A DNA stretch of 64,000 bases, from positions 965,236 to 1,029,235 of the forward strand of contig BCJX01000010.1 of assembly GCA_001600415.1 (NCBI GenBank). The letters are read 5' to 3'. Every line of letters starts with the position of its first letter. The stretch's first letter is position 1. Below the pieces are notes generated by a model. It saw nothing but the letters and a program-made list of their open reading frames with translations, was not told where the DNA came from and did no database searches. Origin of the DNA: Pascua guehoae. Lineage: Eukaryota; Basidiomycota; Tremellomycetes; Trichosporonales; Trichosporonaceae. Positions 45,097-57,506 of this stretch are shown here, piece after piece. The translations under genes were made by a program, and so were the position numbers.

Positions 45097-48046
45097 TCAC
45101 TTCGTCAACTTCATTGTGAGGTTGCGCACCTCCCACAGGCGTTTTTCCTCCCTCCGTTCCCTATCGCGCAGTTCTGCGCTCGACTGGGCAGGCCGCATGA
45201 CCCACCCGCGCATTTCGCGCTTGTGCCGCTCCTCTGCGTCGCGGCACTCTTGCCAGAGCTCGGGGGGTATCTCGGTACCGAGCTGTGGGCGCGTGCGGTC
45301 CTCCCAGCTGGCCGTGCTAGCCGCAATGCTCGTGCTCTCAGAGACGAAACGCGAGCTGGCGCCGCTCGTGGCCGTGGTGCCAGGGCCGAGGCCGACAGAG
45401 ACGAGTTTGCGGCCCGACGCGCGCGTAATCGTGCCGCCCCGCATACCCTCGTCGTCCTCGTCGTCGGCCATGCCCTCAAACGGATCCGGCTCGTCCTCGT
45501 CGGCTGGCTTGAGTGACACCCAGCACATGCGCTCGGGGTCAAACTTCATGTCGCCTATGATGCGCACCGACGTCGACGCACCACCCGACGGCGAGGTCAT
45601 GTTCATGTTGCCACCCACTGACGAGCCCGTAAAGTGTGTAATGAGCGCGGGGCGAGTGGACGATGCCACCGCGTCAAAGTCGCGAAGAATCGCGTCGTTG
45701 CCTTCCCATCGGAGTGTTTGCGGATTCCATGTCATCTCGCCAACCACTGAATGTCAGCGTGAATGTCAAGTGTATGTACTCACCCTTTCTCTTGTCCACT
45801 GCGCCGAGGTTTTTGATCAGCATTGCAGGTTTGCGCTGCCGTGGACGCTTGCCCGCAGACTTGCGCCGTTCAGGCTCCGGGGGTGCAGTCTTTGCTGCAA
45901 CCGAGGGGAGTTTCTCCGTTGCTGTACTGTCAGCCATTGCACCAACATCAAAAATACCCCGAGGAAACTCACACTTTCGGCTTAGCCTGTTGCTATAGTT
46001 GGGTGACCGTGGCGTGCCTGTACCATAGTTGGGTGACCGTGGCGTATAGTTGGGTGAGCGCGGCGACTTTGGCGAGTCGACTACGAGATCCTCGATGCCC
46101 TCGAGCTCTGTCCCGTCGCCCCACTGCTTTGTCCGCCTCGGCATGTCCACTACATGTAGCTGTGCTGGGCGGCGCGAGCCGTCGCGCGGGACTGGTGGCC
46201 GCATCTTTGCAAGCGTCGAAGTCGTCGGCATGGTTAACCTCGACACATGGCCTGCTGCCATGGCGTCCTGCATGCTCGCCAGCGACTGTTTGCGCACAAG
46301 CGTGGGAGTCGGCGCAGGCCCGAGGTTGTGAAACGACTTTTGGTGCCGCAACCGCGATAATGACGGCGTGCTGGGTACCCCATCTACCCCAGTGCGCGCA
46401 TGCTGCGGAGGGATAGGCGGTACTGGTGGAGGCGGAGATATATGGTTGGCGGTCGCCGCGTTGCGAGAGTTGCGTGACGATGGCCGTTGTGGCACGTGCG
46501 GGCTGTCGGGCCGCCGGCTGGACGAGGCCTCGCGCAGCCCGGTCTGAGAACCACCAGCGTTACTCCGGAGGCCAAGCGATCCGCTCGCACCTCCTCGGCT
46601 GGGTAGGGGCGACTGTCGCCCGAGCACTGGCTGCGGCTTGTCGCTACTAGGCCTGCTCCTGCGGTCGGACCCAAGTTGAAAAGGTACAGGGATGGTGCGT
46701 GCGCGGCGGTTCTTTTCGAGCCGGCGCTGGCTGAGCTCGGCCCTCGGGTTGTCAAAGACCAGGCCGTCTTCAAACGACTCGTCTCGTACATCGTCGGCCT
46801 GTGGTCGGCTCGTGGCTGCAGCCTGCAGAGCATAGTGTTGTTTGCGCTTCCGATCCAGAATCGAGTTGAGCATCTTGGTCCGTCCACTGGAGAAAAAGGT
46901 TGGGTCCGGGAGCACAATGTCGGCCTCAAAGCCATCCTCTTCATCATCATCAAAGTCGGCCCGAGCCTTGCCCTTGCCCTTGTCGGGTGTGTCGCTCACA
47001 CTCGTCATGCTCGTCTCCGAGTTTCGGCTCGGGCGCCCTGGGCTGTCATCGCCCCAGCTGAAGCCGCCATGGTTGCTTCTCCTGCCGCTCGTAGATGGTG
47101 TGCTGATAGAGTCCCAGTCTGTTGTAACGGTAGATGCCATCGAGGCACGCGGTCGGAGCTTTCGGGGCTGTTGCGCCTGGGTGGCAAGCGTGAGGTTTTG
47201 GAGGTTTAGCGGGAGCACGAGGTCACCCTCCAGATCTTCGTCCTCGACTGGTGGCTTTGGCTTTGGATCAAGGACCTTTGCCGGGGTGCGAAGGTTAGGC
47301 TTGATCGTGCCGCTACTGCTGCTGCTAGCTGCCTTTGGCCTTGGTGGCGGAAGCATGGCCTTGATAGTCGAGCCCGCCTTGAGCGTGTCCTGGTCGTCAT
47401 CGTCCAGGTCAAACCCCAGCTCGTCCAGTTCGTCCGCCTCGGGCATGATGGGCTTTCGTGGCGGCGCAAACTTGGGAAGCTGGAGCTTGAGCTCGCCCCC
47501 GTCGTCGTCAAAGTCGACGTCTGCCTCCCACGCCTTTTCGAGAGCCTTTGCACGCGCCTTGACGGTGCCCGATGGTAGCTGGACCGGAGAGGCCTTGGAG
47601 CCAAGACGCGTGATCGTCCCGACTCCTGTGGGGCCGTGGCCGATGACAGTAGACGAGAGCGAGCGGATCGAAGACGAAGACACGGCTGACGCGCCCGACA
47701 TCGTCCGCAGTGCTTTTGGTGTCACAGACTGGGGTTGGGAAGGTGTCCGGACTGCTGGGAGCTTGTCGGGGAGCGCGTCGGGAAAGTCGTCAAAGTCAAA
47801 GTCATCATCGTTGTCGTCGACAGCCGGGCGCGTTGCGAGTTTGGGTGCAGCAGATGACAGCTGCATGTGCATTTGGCGCAGAGGCGATCCCGAGAGCTGC
47901 CGGGGCAATGACGGCCGCGATGAACGTGACGAAGATGACGAGGGTGTCGAACTCGCAAACGACAGGTCACCAGACAGGTCAAAGGACGGGTCATCGCTCC
48001 AGTCGTCCGCAGGCCCAGAGACCCGGGCAGGCGGCACGACGGGCAT
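45097..48046 (-). CDS. Byr4/Bfa1-like two-component GAP subunit (953 aa, 3 exons)
   Basis: Scaffold half of the Bub2/Cdc16-Bfa1/Byr4 GAP that restrains the Tem1/Spg1 GTPase at spindle poles and so times mitotic exit or septation. Exons: 48046-45973, 45921-45784, 45746-45097. The long N-terminal two thirds is Ser/Asp-rich and disordered, with FSSGRTKMLNSILDRKRK and KQWGDGTELEGIEDL, the typical Byr4 block. The conserved C-terminus has AMLIKNLGA, MTWNPQTLRWEGND, VASSTRPALI, GDMKFDPERMCWVSL and a final charged helix. Heptad-like SPRSPNY repeats occur near residue 680. The 51-nt intron at 45922-45972 has no stop and keeps frame, so an unspliced read-through (17 aa longer) is also open. The partner GAP is not in this window. 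Confidence 0.88.
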
Positions 48047-48895
48047 GTTGGTGAGAGCTGCGGGGAGAGACGAGACAGAGACACAGAGAGAGAGAGTTTG
48101 TGAAGAGATGCAAAGACGTCAAGGGGGGGGGAGGGGCGCGAGAAGCAGATGGCTGTTGGTGGACCGAGGGGAATGTGTGTGGTGGTGCGTGTGGAGCGTG
48201 ACGGTCGTGACGAGGTCCGGTCGCGTCGGTGTACGCGCAGTTGGAGGCGGGAGGGGTGCGGTGGGGTGTCGTTTCGGGTGGCCAATTTCTAGAGCAAAGA
48301 GGTCATTGCGAGCCGGCGGGCAAGCACGGGGGTGTGGGCGGGGGTGCGATTTGGTGGTGTAGGGGTTGTGAGTAAGAGGTTGGGACTTTTTGTGATGTAG
48401 GACAAAAAAAAGGGCCGGGAGGGGTGAGGAGGGGGTGGTTTGTGTTGGAAGATGGGATATGGATGGATGGATGGATGGGTGGGTGGGTGGGTGGCCTGGG
48501 TGGATGGCATGGGTGGTGAATCGAGCCGTGGCCGGGGGTGCCATGTGCCATGTGCCATGTGCCCAGAGGCAGCAGCTGTGCAGCTGCAGCAGCCCAGGCA
48601 GGCAGGTTCAAACAATCCAGACGCGGTCCACTAGGCCACGACTGTCGTCTGTGCGCCGCACACGCGCGTCCTCAGCCACAAGAGCCCAGGCGCCCAGGCT
48701 AGCCAGGCTGCCCAAACATCCCCTGCCTCCACCCTGGCTAAATTGACCCGCCAAACACTACAGGAGGGCTCCAATAAACAACCGCAACATCAACAACAAC
48801 ACTCTCCGATCCATAGCTGGATCTGATTCACATACTGTACAGACTACTAGCTACTACATAGCTTATAGGCCTGTCCTCGCGCAATATATATCCCC
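48047..48895. other. Intergenic, Byr4-like upstream region
   Basis: CT/GA-rich leader on the minus strand, GGAT/GGGT microsatellite, a short CCATGTG triplication at 48540-48560, and the 3' flank of the SDR gene. No gene. Confidence 0.6.
48460..48511. repeat. GGAT/GGGT tetranucleotide microsatellite
   Basis: GGATGGATGGATGGAT changes to GGGTGGGTGGGTGGGT with a short interruption near the end. Confidence 0.9.
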
Positions 48896-49989
48896 TCACG
48901 GGGTCCACAGGAAGGCGCGCTCCGTCCAACCCAGCATCCTCTCGGCCTTGCTGCAGTCAAACAAGCCCTCGTTGCCCTTGAACTCGCGCCGGAAGTCCTT
49001 GATCTCCGGGTACTTCTCAGCCACGAGCGCCTTGCTGCTCTGCTTGCGACACATGGTGGGCGCGACGATGAAGAAGGTCTCGTGACTGGGTGGGAAAGTT
49101 GATTCTGGGGCTGTAACGCCGAGGAGAAAGGCACGCGCAGTGGCACCCTCGGAGACCCACCCCCACAGGTCCTTGTCGGTACCTCCTGCGGCGTGCAGGG
49201 CCTCGGGGTCGTACGCGAGCGACTCGGGAATGACCCAGTGTGGGCGCAACGTCGCGATGCGCATGTTTGGGTAGCGGCGTGCAAACGCGTTTGACTGCTC
49301 TTCGACAATTCTGCAGAGTCGAGTCAGTGGGTCTGCCCCTACGGGGGGGGGGCTGGGATACGCACAGCTTGCACACCGAGTACGCGTCTTCGGGGTTGCG
49401 CGGGTGCTTTTCGTCAACGGGCACATAGTCGAAACGGGGCCGCTTCGAAAAGACTGCTGTTAGGTCTACTGGGCGCGTGGCATGCGAGGTGGGCCAATGG
49501 GACACGGAAACGCACTCAGGCCCATGGCGTTGACACTGGACGCGAGCGACACGCGGTTGATGCCGAGCTCTGCGGCTATGCCGAGCGTGTTCCACGACAT
49601 GGTCGTGTTCCAGTTGTGGATTTGCTGCGTGTCAGATAGAACAAGCGCCAGCCCCAGCTAGCTGCTGGGTCGCAGTCACGCCGACGTACGTGCTCGGGAA
49701 CGGAGCGGAGTGGTGGGCCCTCGGGATCCTTTGGGTTCTGCAGGGTGTAGACGGCAGCGAGGTGGATGATGGCGTCGCACTTGCCGTCGCGCACAGCGTC
49801 GTGATAGGCTTCGTAGTCGAGCAGGTCGACAGATTTGTACGAGTACCGTTCCTGCGGCGCGCGTTTGTCTTCTGGCGCCCGGTCGAGTGCAAGTACAGTG
49901 TGGCCCTCGTCGAGTGCAAGCTTGGTCACGGCCTGGCCGATCTGGCCTTGTGAGCCGGTCACGGCAATCGTCAGTTTGGGGGTTGTCAT
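48896..49989 (-). CDS. NAD(P)-dependent epimerase/dehydratase, extended SDR (304 aa, 4 exons)
   Basis: Rossmann-fold oxidoreductase or epimerase acting on a nucleotide sugar or similar metabolite; cytosolic. Exons: 49989-49690, 49624-49516, 49456-49366, 49310-48896. The nucleotide-binding motif is VTGSQGQIGQAV at residues 9-20, followed by HLAAVYT after the fourth strand. SLASSVNAMGL carries the catalytic Ser region and DAYSVCK the Tyr-x3-Lys pair. The substrate loop RPHWVIPESL follows. Exon 3 has a CAGCAG acceptor, so two isoforms differing by one residue are possible. The short C-terminus ends LGWTERAFLWTP. Which substrate is used cannot be told. Confidence 0.87.
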
Positions 49990-50454
49990 TGATGATGTAG
50001 CAGTTAGCTAGAGTGGGATAGGAAGCCGATGAGTGGCTATAGCGTCCCTTATGTACATGTGGCGGGGTACCGCTTCTCTTGGTGACGTTGAGGACTGGCA
50101 GAACTGATAAACAGCCCGCAACAATCGCCCGCACCTGACCAGAATGCGGCGTGGGAACCGAGGAGAGAGACACGGAACGAGATTCGTATCGAGTCGACTG
50201 CTTCCCGCAATTCCACTTCCACAACCATATAGGAAAGAATGCATAACATATCAACAGGCGAACAAGATCCAAGACAAAGGCATCCGTGTGTTTCTACAAG
50301 CCCTTTGGGGCGTGGTCATATAAGTCGTTGAGGGGGTATCCCTCCGTATGGCTCTAAATTGGCGTCACAATTCAAGAATGGAAAGCCGCGATGAATACGC
50401 GCCGCCGAGCACGCGGGAGGCAGTGCTGTGGGAATCCTGGCAGACACGCCCCAA
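49990..50454. other. Intergenic, no supported gene
   Basis: Promoter of the SDR gene on the minus strand and 3' flank of the small Ala/Thr-rich gene. Nothing else is recognised. Confidence 0.6.
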
Positions 50455-51135
50455 CTACCTGTTACGAGCAGTAGCGTAGACGTTTGTCGTGTCCGCGAGC
50501 CGTCCCTCGAATATCTGCGCCACAGACTCGGCACTCTGTTCGAGGACCGTCTGCGCACCGGTTTCGCCCGCATTCGCCATGGCCTCCCGAACAGTCGTTC
50601 CCATCTCGTTCTCAAGGACTTGGCCGACGGCGGTTGTCTCGGTCTTGACGGACTGTGTTGTGGCTACGCCCGCTTCAGAGAGGACAGTATGGGCCACGGT
50701 CGACGTGGTCGACGTGACTGTGGTGGTTGGCGTGCCGGGGTGCGTGTGGCCAAGTGCGGAGAGCATACTTGTTTCTGTGGGTTAGCTAGGTCTATAATGC
50801 GCAACTAGTTCCGACGAGGCGAGGGCCACATCGACTCGACGATGCCTCCTGCCACAAGCACGGCAGTGCCACAGGCTGTCACTCGTACTTGTGCCGTTTC
50901 CACTGCACCCCGAGCTAGGGCTCAACTCACCAGTCGTATGCACAGAGTGCATGGCATTCGCCTCGGCGGCCTCGCGAATCGCGAGCGGGTTGAATACCTC
51001 GTGTCCCGCCCCGCGTGCCGCGGCAGCCCCCTCGGTGGTGACTGTTGTCCGCGCGGCCATGGCGGCGTCTTGGGCAATGACCGCAGCCTCTTCCCTCGCA
51101 GCAGCCATCATTGGGCGAAGAGCAATACCGGCCAT
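50455..51135 (-). CDS. Small Ala/Thr-rich hypothetical protein (174 aa, 2 exons)
   Basis: Exons 51135-50931 and 50774-50455 join in phase at a GTGAGT donor and a CTAAC-N-CACAG acceptor. The N-terminal half is Ala-rich and probably helical (MAAAREEAAVIAQDAAMAAR). The C-terminal half is Thr/Val-rich, then amphipathic (TAVGQVLENEMGTTVREAMA, QTVLEQSAESVAQIF). There is no signal peptide, membrane segment or known domain. Codon use resembles the neighbouring genes. The 156-nt intron is longer than average. Function unknown; the start could be MMAAAREE further in. Confidence 0.6.
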
Positions 51136-51646
51136 CGGCGTGGTAGAGTTGGTAAGGGGGATGAGATGGGACGAGGACGGTTGAAGCAGAGTAGAGCTAG
51201 CTCCACAAGAGTTGGCAACCAACGAGCAGTGTCATGTCCGCCCCCACCTTGTACCCGGTGCCTTTTGGGTCGCGACTGTCGATCTTGGTCTCCCCGATGA
51301 CGTAGCTGTTCCAGAATTTGCCACCGCCTGGATTTATTTTTATTTTTCAATTTTCTGTTTTTCTCCGCCACGTGTCTATTTCCTAGCTTGCTTGGTCGCC
51401 ACTGCCACTGCTGGACGGTGGTACGCTGGTACGCTGGTACGCTGGTACGGTGGTTGCCCCTCTGTGGCCTTGACAACCCAGGACCGAGGCCAAGAGGCAA
51501 CAAGACAATACAATACCACCACTTCGACCCATCTTCACCCACCCCCCTGTTGATTGCAAGCAACCTCCTCGTGCGCCATACTCACCCTCACTGTCTCAAG
51601 ACGACGACATCGCTGCCCCTCCAGACAAGACTCCATATCCTGCGCC
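51136..51646. other. Divergent promoter region with octamer repeat
   Basis: About 510 bp between the small hypothetical gene (minus) and the SAC3/GANP gene (plus). It contains TACGCTGG repeated four times (51418-51452) and AT-rich sequence near 51340. Confidence 0.6.
51418..51452. repeat. 8-bp tandem repeat TACGCTGG
   Basis: Four adjacent copies, the last changed to TACGGTGG, lie in the divergent promoter. Confidence 0.9.
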
Positions 51647-53710
51647 ATGTCATCCGCGTGGCCACCCCAGCTCAAGTAAGATCTGCCGGTCGCGTGCCAT
51701 CTCCCAACACCGCCTTACTGACGCGTCACAGAGCCTGGGTCCAAGATTGCCTGTCCAAGTCAACGCCCAGTAATAAGGAGGCGGTCAACTCTGAACTGAG
51801 AAAGGTTAGCTTTGTCGGATGAATTGCCTCGTTACTCTACAGCTCCGCTGACGCGACCAGATCTTGCTCCAAGCTCATACTGACGGCACTCTCAATACGA
51901 CCGACTGGTCCAAGGTCGAGTTACAGACGTGAGTAACCAGCAATGTCTGCCAGGGATCGTTTGTTAACTTGCACACACAGACTCAAGGCACATTCCCATC
52001 GCACCAGCGTGACGTCTTCGTACTACCAGCCGCCCCAGCCCACGTACCAGCCCATCAACGTCACTCCCAATCCCCAGTCGACTGTCGCGCCAAGCAACAA
52101 GAAGAACAAGAAGAAGCGCAAGAAGTGAGTTTTTGAACTGTGCGATACGCATCTAACGCGCAGCGGCGAGAGCACCGTGACAGTGTCGCTCCCCACGCCA
52201 TACCACTTTGAGGAGACTGCTGCCGAGGCCGAAGCCAAGGCCCGGCGACTGGCGCGTTTCCAGAAGAGCGCTACGCCAGCCAGTTCCAACGGTGACACTG
52301 CGCACTGGTTCAACCCGGATGAGGACGATAGCGGCGGTGACCTTGGGAGCCGTATTACTGGCGTTGGCGCACAGCTGGGAAGAAAGAAGCTCAAGGGCAA
52401 GAATGGGCTCGGCTACACTGAGGAGTCGGATCCTGTGCGTCGAGTGTGACACCTGTTTGTTTGTCCGCGTACGCAGCTGACAGTGCAGAATGTCATTGAT
52501 TGGGATCAGTATACTATCCGTGGCACCAGCACCAAGCTCGAAAAGTCGTATCTCCGCCTTACTTCTGTGGGTCCTCGGGCGGAAACTGTTTGCTGACGGG
52601 CAGGAACCTTCACCCGCTGACATCCGCCCCTTGCCGGTCCTCAAGCAAACGCTAGAGCTTCTCAAACAAAAGTGGAAGCAGAACCACAACTATGCGTACG
52701 CGCTGGACCAGTTCAAGAGCATGCGCCAAGATTTGACTGTAAATCTAACATGATGCGAGGTATCACGAGCTAACCAGCAGGTGCAACGCATCAAGAACGA
52801 GTTTACGGTACAGGTGTACGAAATCCACGCGCGCATCGCATTGGAAGCAGTGCGTAGGATACTGCAGAGCATGGCGCTGACGTGTCCAGAAAGACCTCGG
52901 CGAGTACAACCAGTGTCAGTCCATGTTGCGGCAGCTGTACGAATTGGGCCTGCCTGGACACCCTGAAGAGTTTCTCTCATATCGCATCCTCTACCTGCTG
53001 CACACCCGCAACCGTAGCGGTGAGTCTTTGCGTAACTCGGTATTGACTTGGGCTAATCCCAGACATGGCGTCTCTTCTTGGCCAACTCACGGCAAAGGAA
53101 AAGGAAGATCCCGGTGTTGCGCATGCGCTGGCGACTGCGGCCGCCCTCGCCACCTCCAACTATACACGCTTCTTCCGTCTCTTTCTGGATGCTCCCAACA
53201 TGAGCGGCTTTATCATGGACCACTTTGTGGAACGCGAGCGCGCACAATCTCTGGCCGTCATGTCGAAAGCGTACGTCCAGCTCTCCCTCATTCCGCTACC
53301 TCATAGCCTCCGCTACCTCATAGCCTCCGCTACCTCATAGCCTCCGCTACCTCATAGCCTCCGCTACCTCATAGCCTCCGCTACCTCATAGCCTCCGCTA
53401 CCTCGTAGCCCCGGCTGACCTCTACAGTTACCTCACCCTTCCTCTCCCATATCTGACCAACATCCTCGCGTTCGACTCCAACGAAGACACAGACAAGTTT
53501 CTCGCGTCGCACTCGGCTGCCATCTATACCAATGCTCCTGACGCCTCTGCGCCACCAAAACGCGACCGTGCCAACCCGTGGAAGACCATTGCGCCCCCAG
53601 CACCGGTCCCTCTTGCAGAGCTCATCTGGGACTGCAAGAAGGCCCATCCCGTGTGTGCCAAGGCGATCGAAAAGTATCGCGTCGTCGACCTCAAGGGACA
53701 GGTCGACTAG
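51647..53710 (+). CDS. SAC3/GANP-domain protein, THP3/LENG8-like (495 aa, 11 exons)
   Basis: Nuclear protein of the Thp3/LENG8 group, linked in yeast to transcription elongation and mRNA processing with Csn12. Exons: 51647-51675, 51732-51804, 51861-51928, 51981-52124, 52164-52434, 52489-52566, 52604-52738, 52781-52849, 52890-53019, 53063-53270, 53428-53710, all in phase. The N-terminus is Pro/Gln-rich with a basic KKNKKKRK run, a likely nuclear signal. The domain core reads DIRPLPVLKQTLELLKQKW, LDQFKSMRQDLTVQRIKNEF, VQVYEIHARIALEAKDLGEY, then NQCQSMLRQLYELG and FLSYRILYLLHTRN. Intron 6 is only 37 nt. Intron 10 (157 nt) is filled by a minisatellite. Confidence 0.9.
53293..53411. repeat. 17-bp minisatellite inside an intron, seven copies
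   Basis: CCGCTACCTCATAGCCT is repeated seven times without gaps; six copies are identical and the seventh differs (CGTAGCCC). The array makes up most of intron 10 of the SAC3/GANP gene and stops just before its branch site and acceptor. Confidence 0.95.
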
Positions 53711-56700
53711 ATTGCGGCATCTGCCCCTCAGCTGCGTACGTGTTTCCGATCCATTCCCGTTGCAGACTCGTGTCAAGTCGTTTGTCGCATTTACCAAAAT
53801 CGATCGTCGCTCATGGCAAACAAACATGGTAAGGTGGTTCGCTGTCTCTGTTCCCTGTGGATTCCCTGTGGATTGTTGTACATATGCATGGCATGGTCTT
53901 TACCTGGGGGGCGGGGCGTGGGAGGGGGCGGCGGCGGAATCCTGGCATTAATGTATTAATGTTGAGGTGTGCTTTCTGACATGCTGGGGTTCATCAGTCC
54001 TGGCCAATGTTGCGTCTCAAAAGTTTACGAGGACAGTGGGTGACAGCAAGACCGATTCCCTTGCCGACCAGGCATGCAACAAAACATGGCAAGCGACAGA
54101 ACGAGCTTGAGCACGGACACAATGTAGCCAAGCAGCCCCATCACTGGCCGGTAGTAGGGTTAAAACGCTCGCCCGTATGCCAGACTTGGGCATCCCGGCC
54201 ACTGGATGGATACCAATGTAAGACTATGGGGCGAGGCTGTAGAGAGTTGCCCTGTGGCAACGTTGCTGGAGTGTCAACAGTGGGACCGAGTCCAGTGACC
54301 TTTCACTCAACATCGTATTTCCCCTCGGTTTTCGCTCCGGTAGAGACTGGATCTTAAACGACTATAGTAATGTGGCAAGTTGAAAATGCCCTTCCTCACT
54401 CGGGCCTCCGGGTTTACGCCCAGGAGTCGAGTCTCCGTTCCCTCTTTTTCCCCTCTCCCGTCACCGGTTTGGAGGCAAGTGGCCATTCCACGTTTGATAC
54501 CCGTGGGATCCATTCCACATTTGATCCAGGTGGGACATACCCGACATGCCTATTTGACCCAGCTGGGACATATCCGATGCAGAACGTCGACATTCCAATC
54601 CGGCAAGGAACCGGACGTCGCTTTGGGGCGCAATGAGGATGGCGTTGGCGTGGCCAGTATGGTGGTTCAGATTACCCCTCTGCGGACACTGAACGTCAGG
54701 TTGGCAATACGCAAACCTGGACCCCTCCATCGTACGCTGTGGTTGGCTTGGGCTTTCAGACCATGGCAGCCGAGGACATGTCGGATTCCGGAGAACACGA
54801 GCTAGGCCGCTGCAATGCCACCTGGGGACGAAAATGGTAGTCGTGGCTGTAGCTGTACCGCTTGCCCAACCCAGTTCCTCTGATGAATGGTGGGTACGTT
54901 CTCTCCCGCTATGGGAAAGGCGCAGCAGTGGAAGCTCGTTTCCGAGGCATACCGGGGGCCTTTCACCTGTGGCTCATGCTGAGCGACATGTTTTTCTCAG
55001 TCTGACAGAGCAGCTCGTGAGGGGCGCAGGGTGACACTATCTCTCTGCCCAGCTCATCCTGCGGCGGTGAAGAGCTGCATGCCTTGGCATCCCTGTGGCG
55101 ATCACGAACCTTTGTCAGACGTCAGGTTCTGTACGACTAGGGCCCAGCTTGCCCAGACACCCAGCACAAAAGGCTGGATATGTGCCCTCCCCGCAAAGCA
55201 AAGGATGGTCGATCGAAAGGCGCAGCAGGAATTCCGAGGCACACCCCAACTCGAGCCCGCTGAGGCTCGTGTTGAAGAGCGACAGCCATTTTGCCATGTC
55301 ACCTTGCCTTGGCACCTCTCGACTCTTTCGGGTCTCCGCCACGGCCCACACTCCCGTGGGTCACCTCATACAAGACAACGCACATCCCCATCCGTCTACC
55401 TCGAGATACCGCTGCGCAGCGATGCACGTCCAGCGCTTGTCGATCGGCGGTTGCTGGAGGTTGAGCCGTGTCACCAGGCGCCGGTTACATAGGCGACAAC
55501 AGAGGCAAGACGTTGCCGGTTGGACGCTCAGCCAACAGAGGCACACAAGACGGTGCCGGTCAGACGCTAGCCAGCATTATGCCACATGCCTGCCACTCAC
55601 CTCATGTGTGGTGGTGCCCGTGGTGGCAGTGGCGAGTGTGGCGACGATGCGCGATCCGGCATCCGCGGACCGGCAACGACCAACCGGCGACCTGTGCGGG
55701 GCCGCCGGTGCCGGCCGCCGGTGCCTGGTTTGGGAATGTCGCCGCTGGCCGCTGGATAATAGACGCCGAATTTCAGACTGGCCAAGCTGCAAGCTGCAAG
55801 CGTTGTAGTGTGGGCTGCGCGTGTGCCAAGACGACCGAAGCGGCAACTAGTCGCGAACGGGGCACGATCGGGCGCCAGGAGATGACGAGATGGACGCTTG
55901 GGCCGGGGCGCTGGCGATTGGACGAGGGATCGCGAGTCGCAAGTTGCTTGATGGTGGGGCGTGGGGCCTGGCCAGCTGGCGAAGGCGATGGAGAGATGGA
56001 GAGATGGAGCATGGTGCGATGGTGCGATGGTGCCTATGGGCAACGTTTGGCGTAGATAACACAAGTGCTGGTAACACGAGTACTGGCGCGCTGGCGACCA
56101 TGGCGTTCTGGCTGGTCACACGGTCAGGAAGCCCAACGGCCAACGTACTGTATCGCGCATCGCGCATGGGGCACCAGATCGAGCTCGAGGTCGTTACACG
56201 TTCACGTTCCAGATCTGTAACGTTGCATGCCCGACATGACATTGCCCATGACCCAACACGTCCCCATCGCTTGCCTTGTTGCTAAAGAAGACCAAGAGAG
56301 AACACGAGCCAGCGCCCCACAGTCCATGGCCCCACAGGTGCGCTGTGCCCAAGGCAGTCGATGTTGCCGCTTAGAGACTGAACAGACACACGTGCTAAGC
56401 GTTCCAGTGCGACCACTGGGCGCGTGCACTCGTACACCTGTGCACTTGGTTCCAGCAAACGAACGCGTACGAACCGCTTGGCGGCTGGTGCGCCCTGTGC
56501 GTCCAGCCCCAATTGCGGCCATGGGGGAAAGAGATAACAGCCAGAAGTGTGCTGTGTGCGGCATTCTGGTTGCGAGTTGTTGCGAGTCACCGCAGTCACT
56601 TACCCGCGGGGACTACTCATCCTCTCAAAAACACGCTCACATATTTCGCCGCACGCGTCAATGTCGCCATGCTGAAGCGGCGATTTCTGTGGATATGCGG

Positions 56701-57506
56701 TGCCAACAAGCGTTAACGATTGCATGATGTGGCCCACGTTGGCAGGGCGCCACAGCCACGCAGCCAACCGCCCCACACTACGCCCCACACTACTGTGGCG
56801 TTTTGCGCGCACGGCCCGGCTTGTGTAAATGCGGGGTTGCGGGGCACGCCAAGCCAGAGAGAGAAGGAAAATGCTTTATGCTTTAGCCCCGCATGACCCC
56901 GCAGAGGGCCCCGGTAAAACGTGACCGCCATCCTCTCGGCACACTCATCTCCGTAGCACCGTTTGGGCGCTGCGATTCGCTCCAGTCGGTCATCTCTGCA
57001 AGGGTGCTGTGCATCAGGTGTCGCGGAATTAAGGGCATAGGTCGAGGCACGTTTCGATGGGATTCATCTTTTTTTTTCCCATCGCGGTCTCAGTCTCGGC
57101 ATCTAGGGCAGCACTGGAGCAGCTTCCGACTCACCCCCGGGCGCATCGCGGTCCACAACCGTACAACCGAGCCCTGCCCCCCTATCCCCTCCCCCCCGCG
57201 GCCACTCCACGGTCCTCCACTCGGCATTGACATGTGGGCAGACCGAGTGTTCGAGCGCGGCTTTGCGGGTTCTCGACCTTGGCGGGGCCCTCGATGCGCA
57301 AAGCAAGGGCGCAAAGCAAGGTTTGGCATAAAAGAACAACTAACCAGCTGGCATCTTTGTTATCCACCCCATCGCTCTGGACCAGACCAACACACTCTGA
57401 CCGGCCGGTATCACCGCCTGGCATTCTTGCATCTCGACTGTGCACTCATTTCGCTCCGACACTCACTACCAGCCCCCCCGCGCACCACACCACACCAGCT
57501 GCCCCG
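53711..57506. other. 3.8-kb gene-poor interval
   Basis: No domain or exon chain was found on either strand. Short repeats include a doubled segment at 55497-55572 and CATTCCACRTTTGAT motifs near 54484-54525. The last few hundred bases are the MFS gene promoter, with a CATAAAAG near 57326. Confidence 0.5.
55497..55572. repeat. Imperfect direct repeat, about 36 bp
   Basis: AACAGAGGCAAGACGTTGCC and AACAGAGGCACACAAGACGG start two adjacent copies sharing GCCGGTYRGACGCT and AGCCA. Confidence 0.7.

Noticed and set aside
47206..48362. Long antisense frames opposite the Byr4-like gene (for example plus 46842-48362, 506 codons)
   Set aside because: They mirror the Asp/Ser-rich coding strand (Ser/Ser-rich antisense). 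The minus strand carries the conserved Byr4 blocks.
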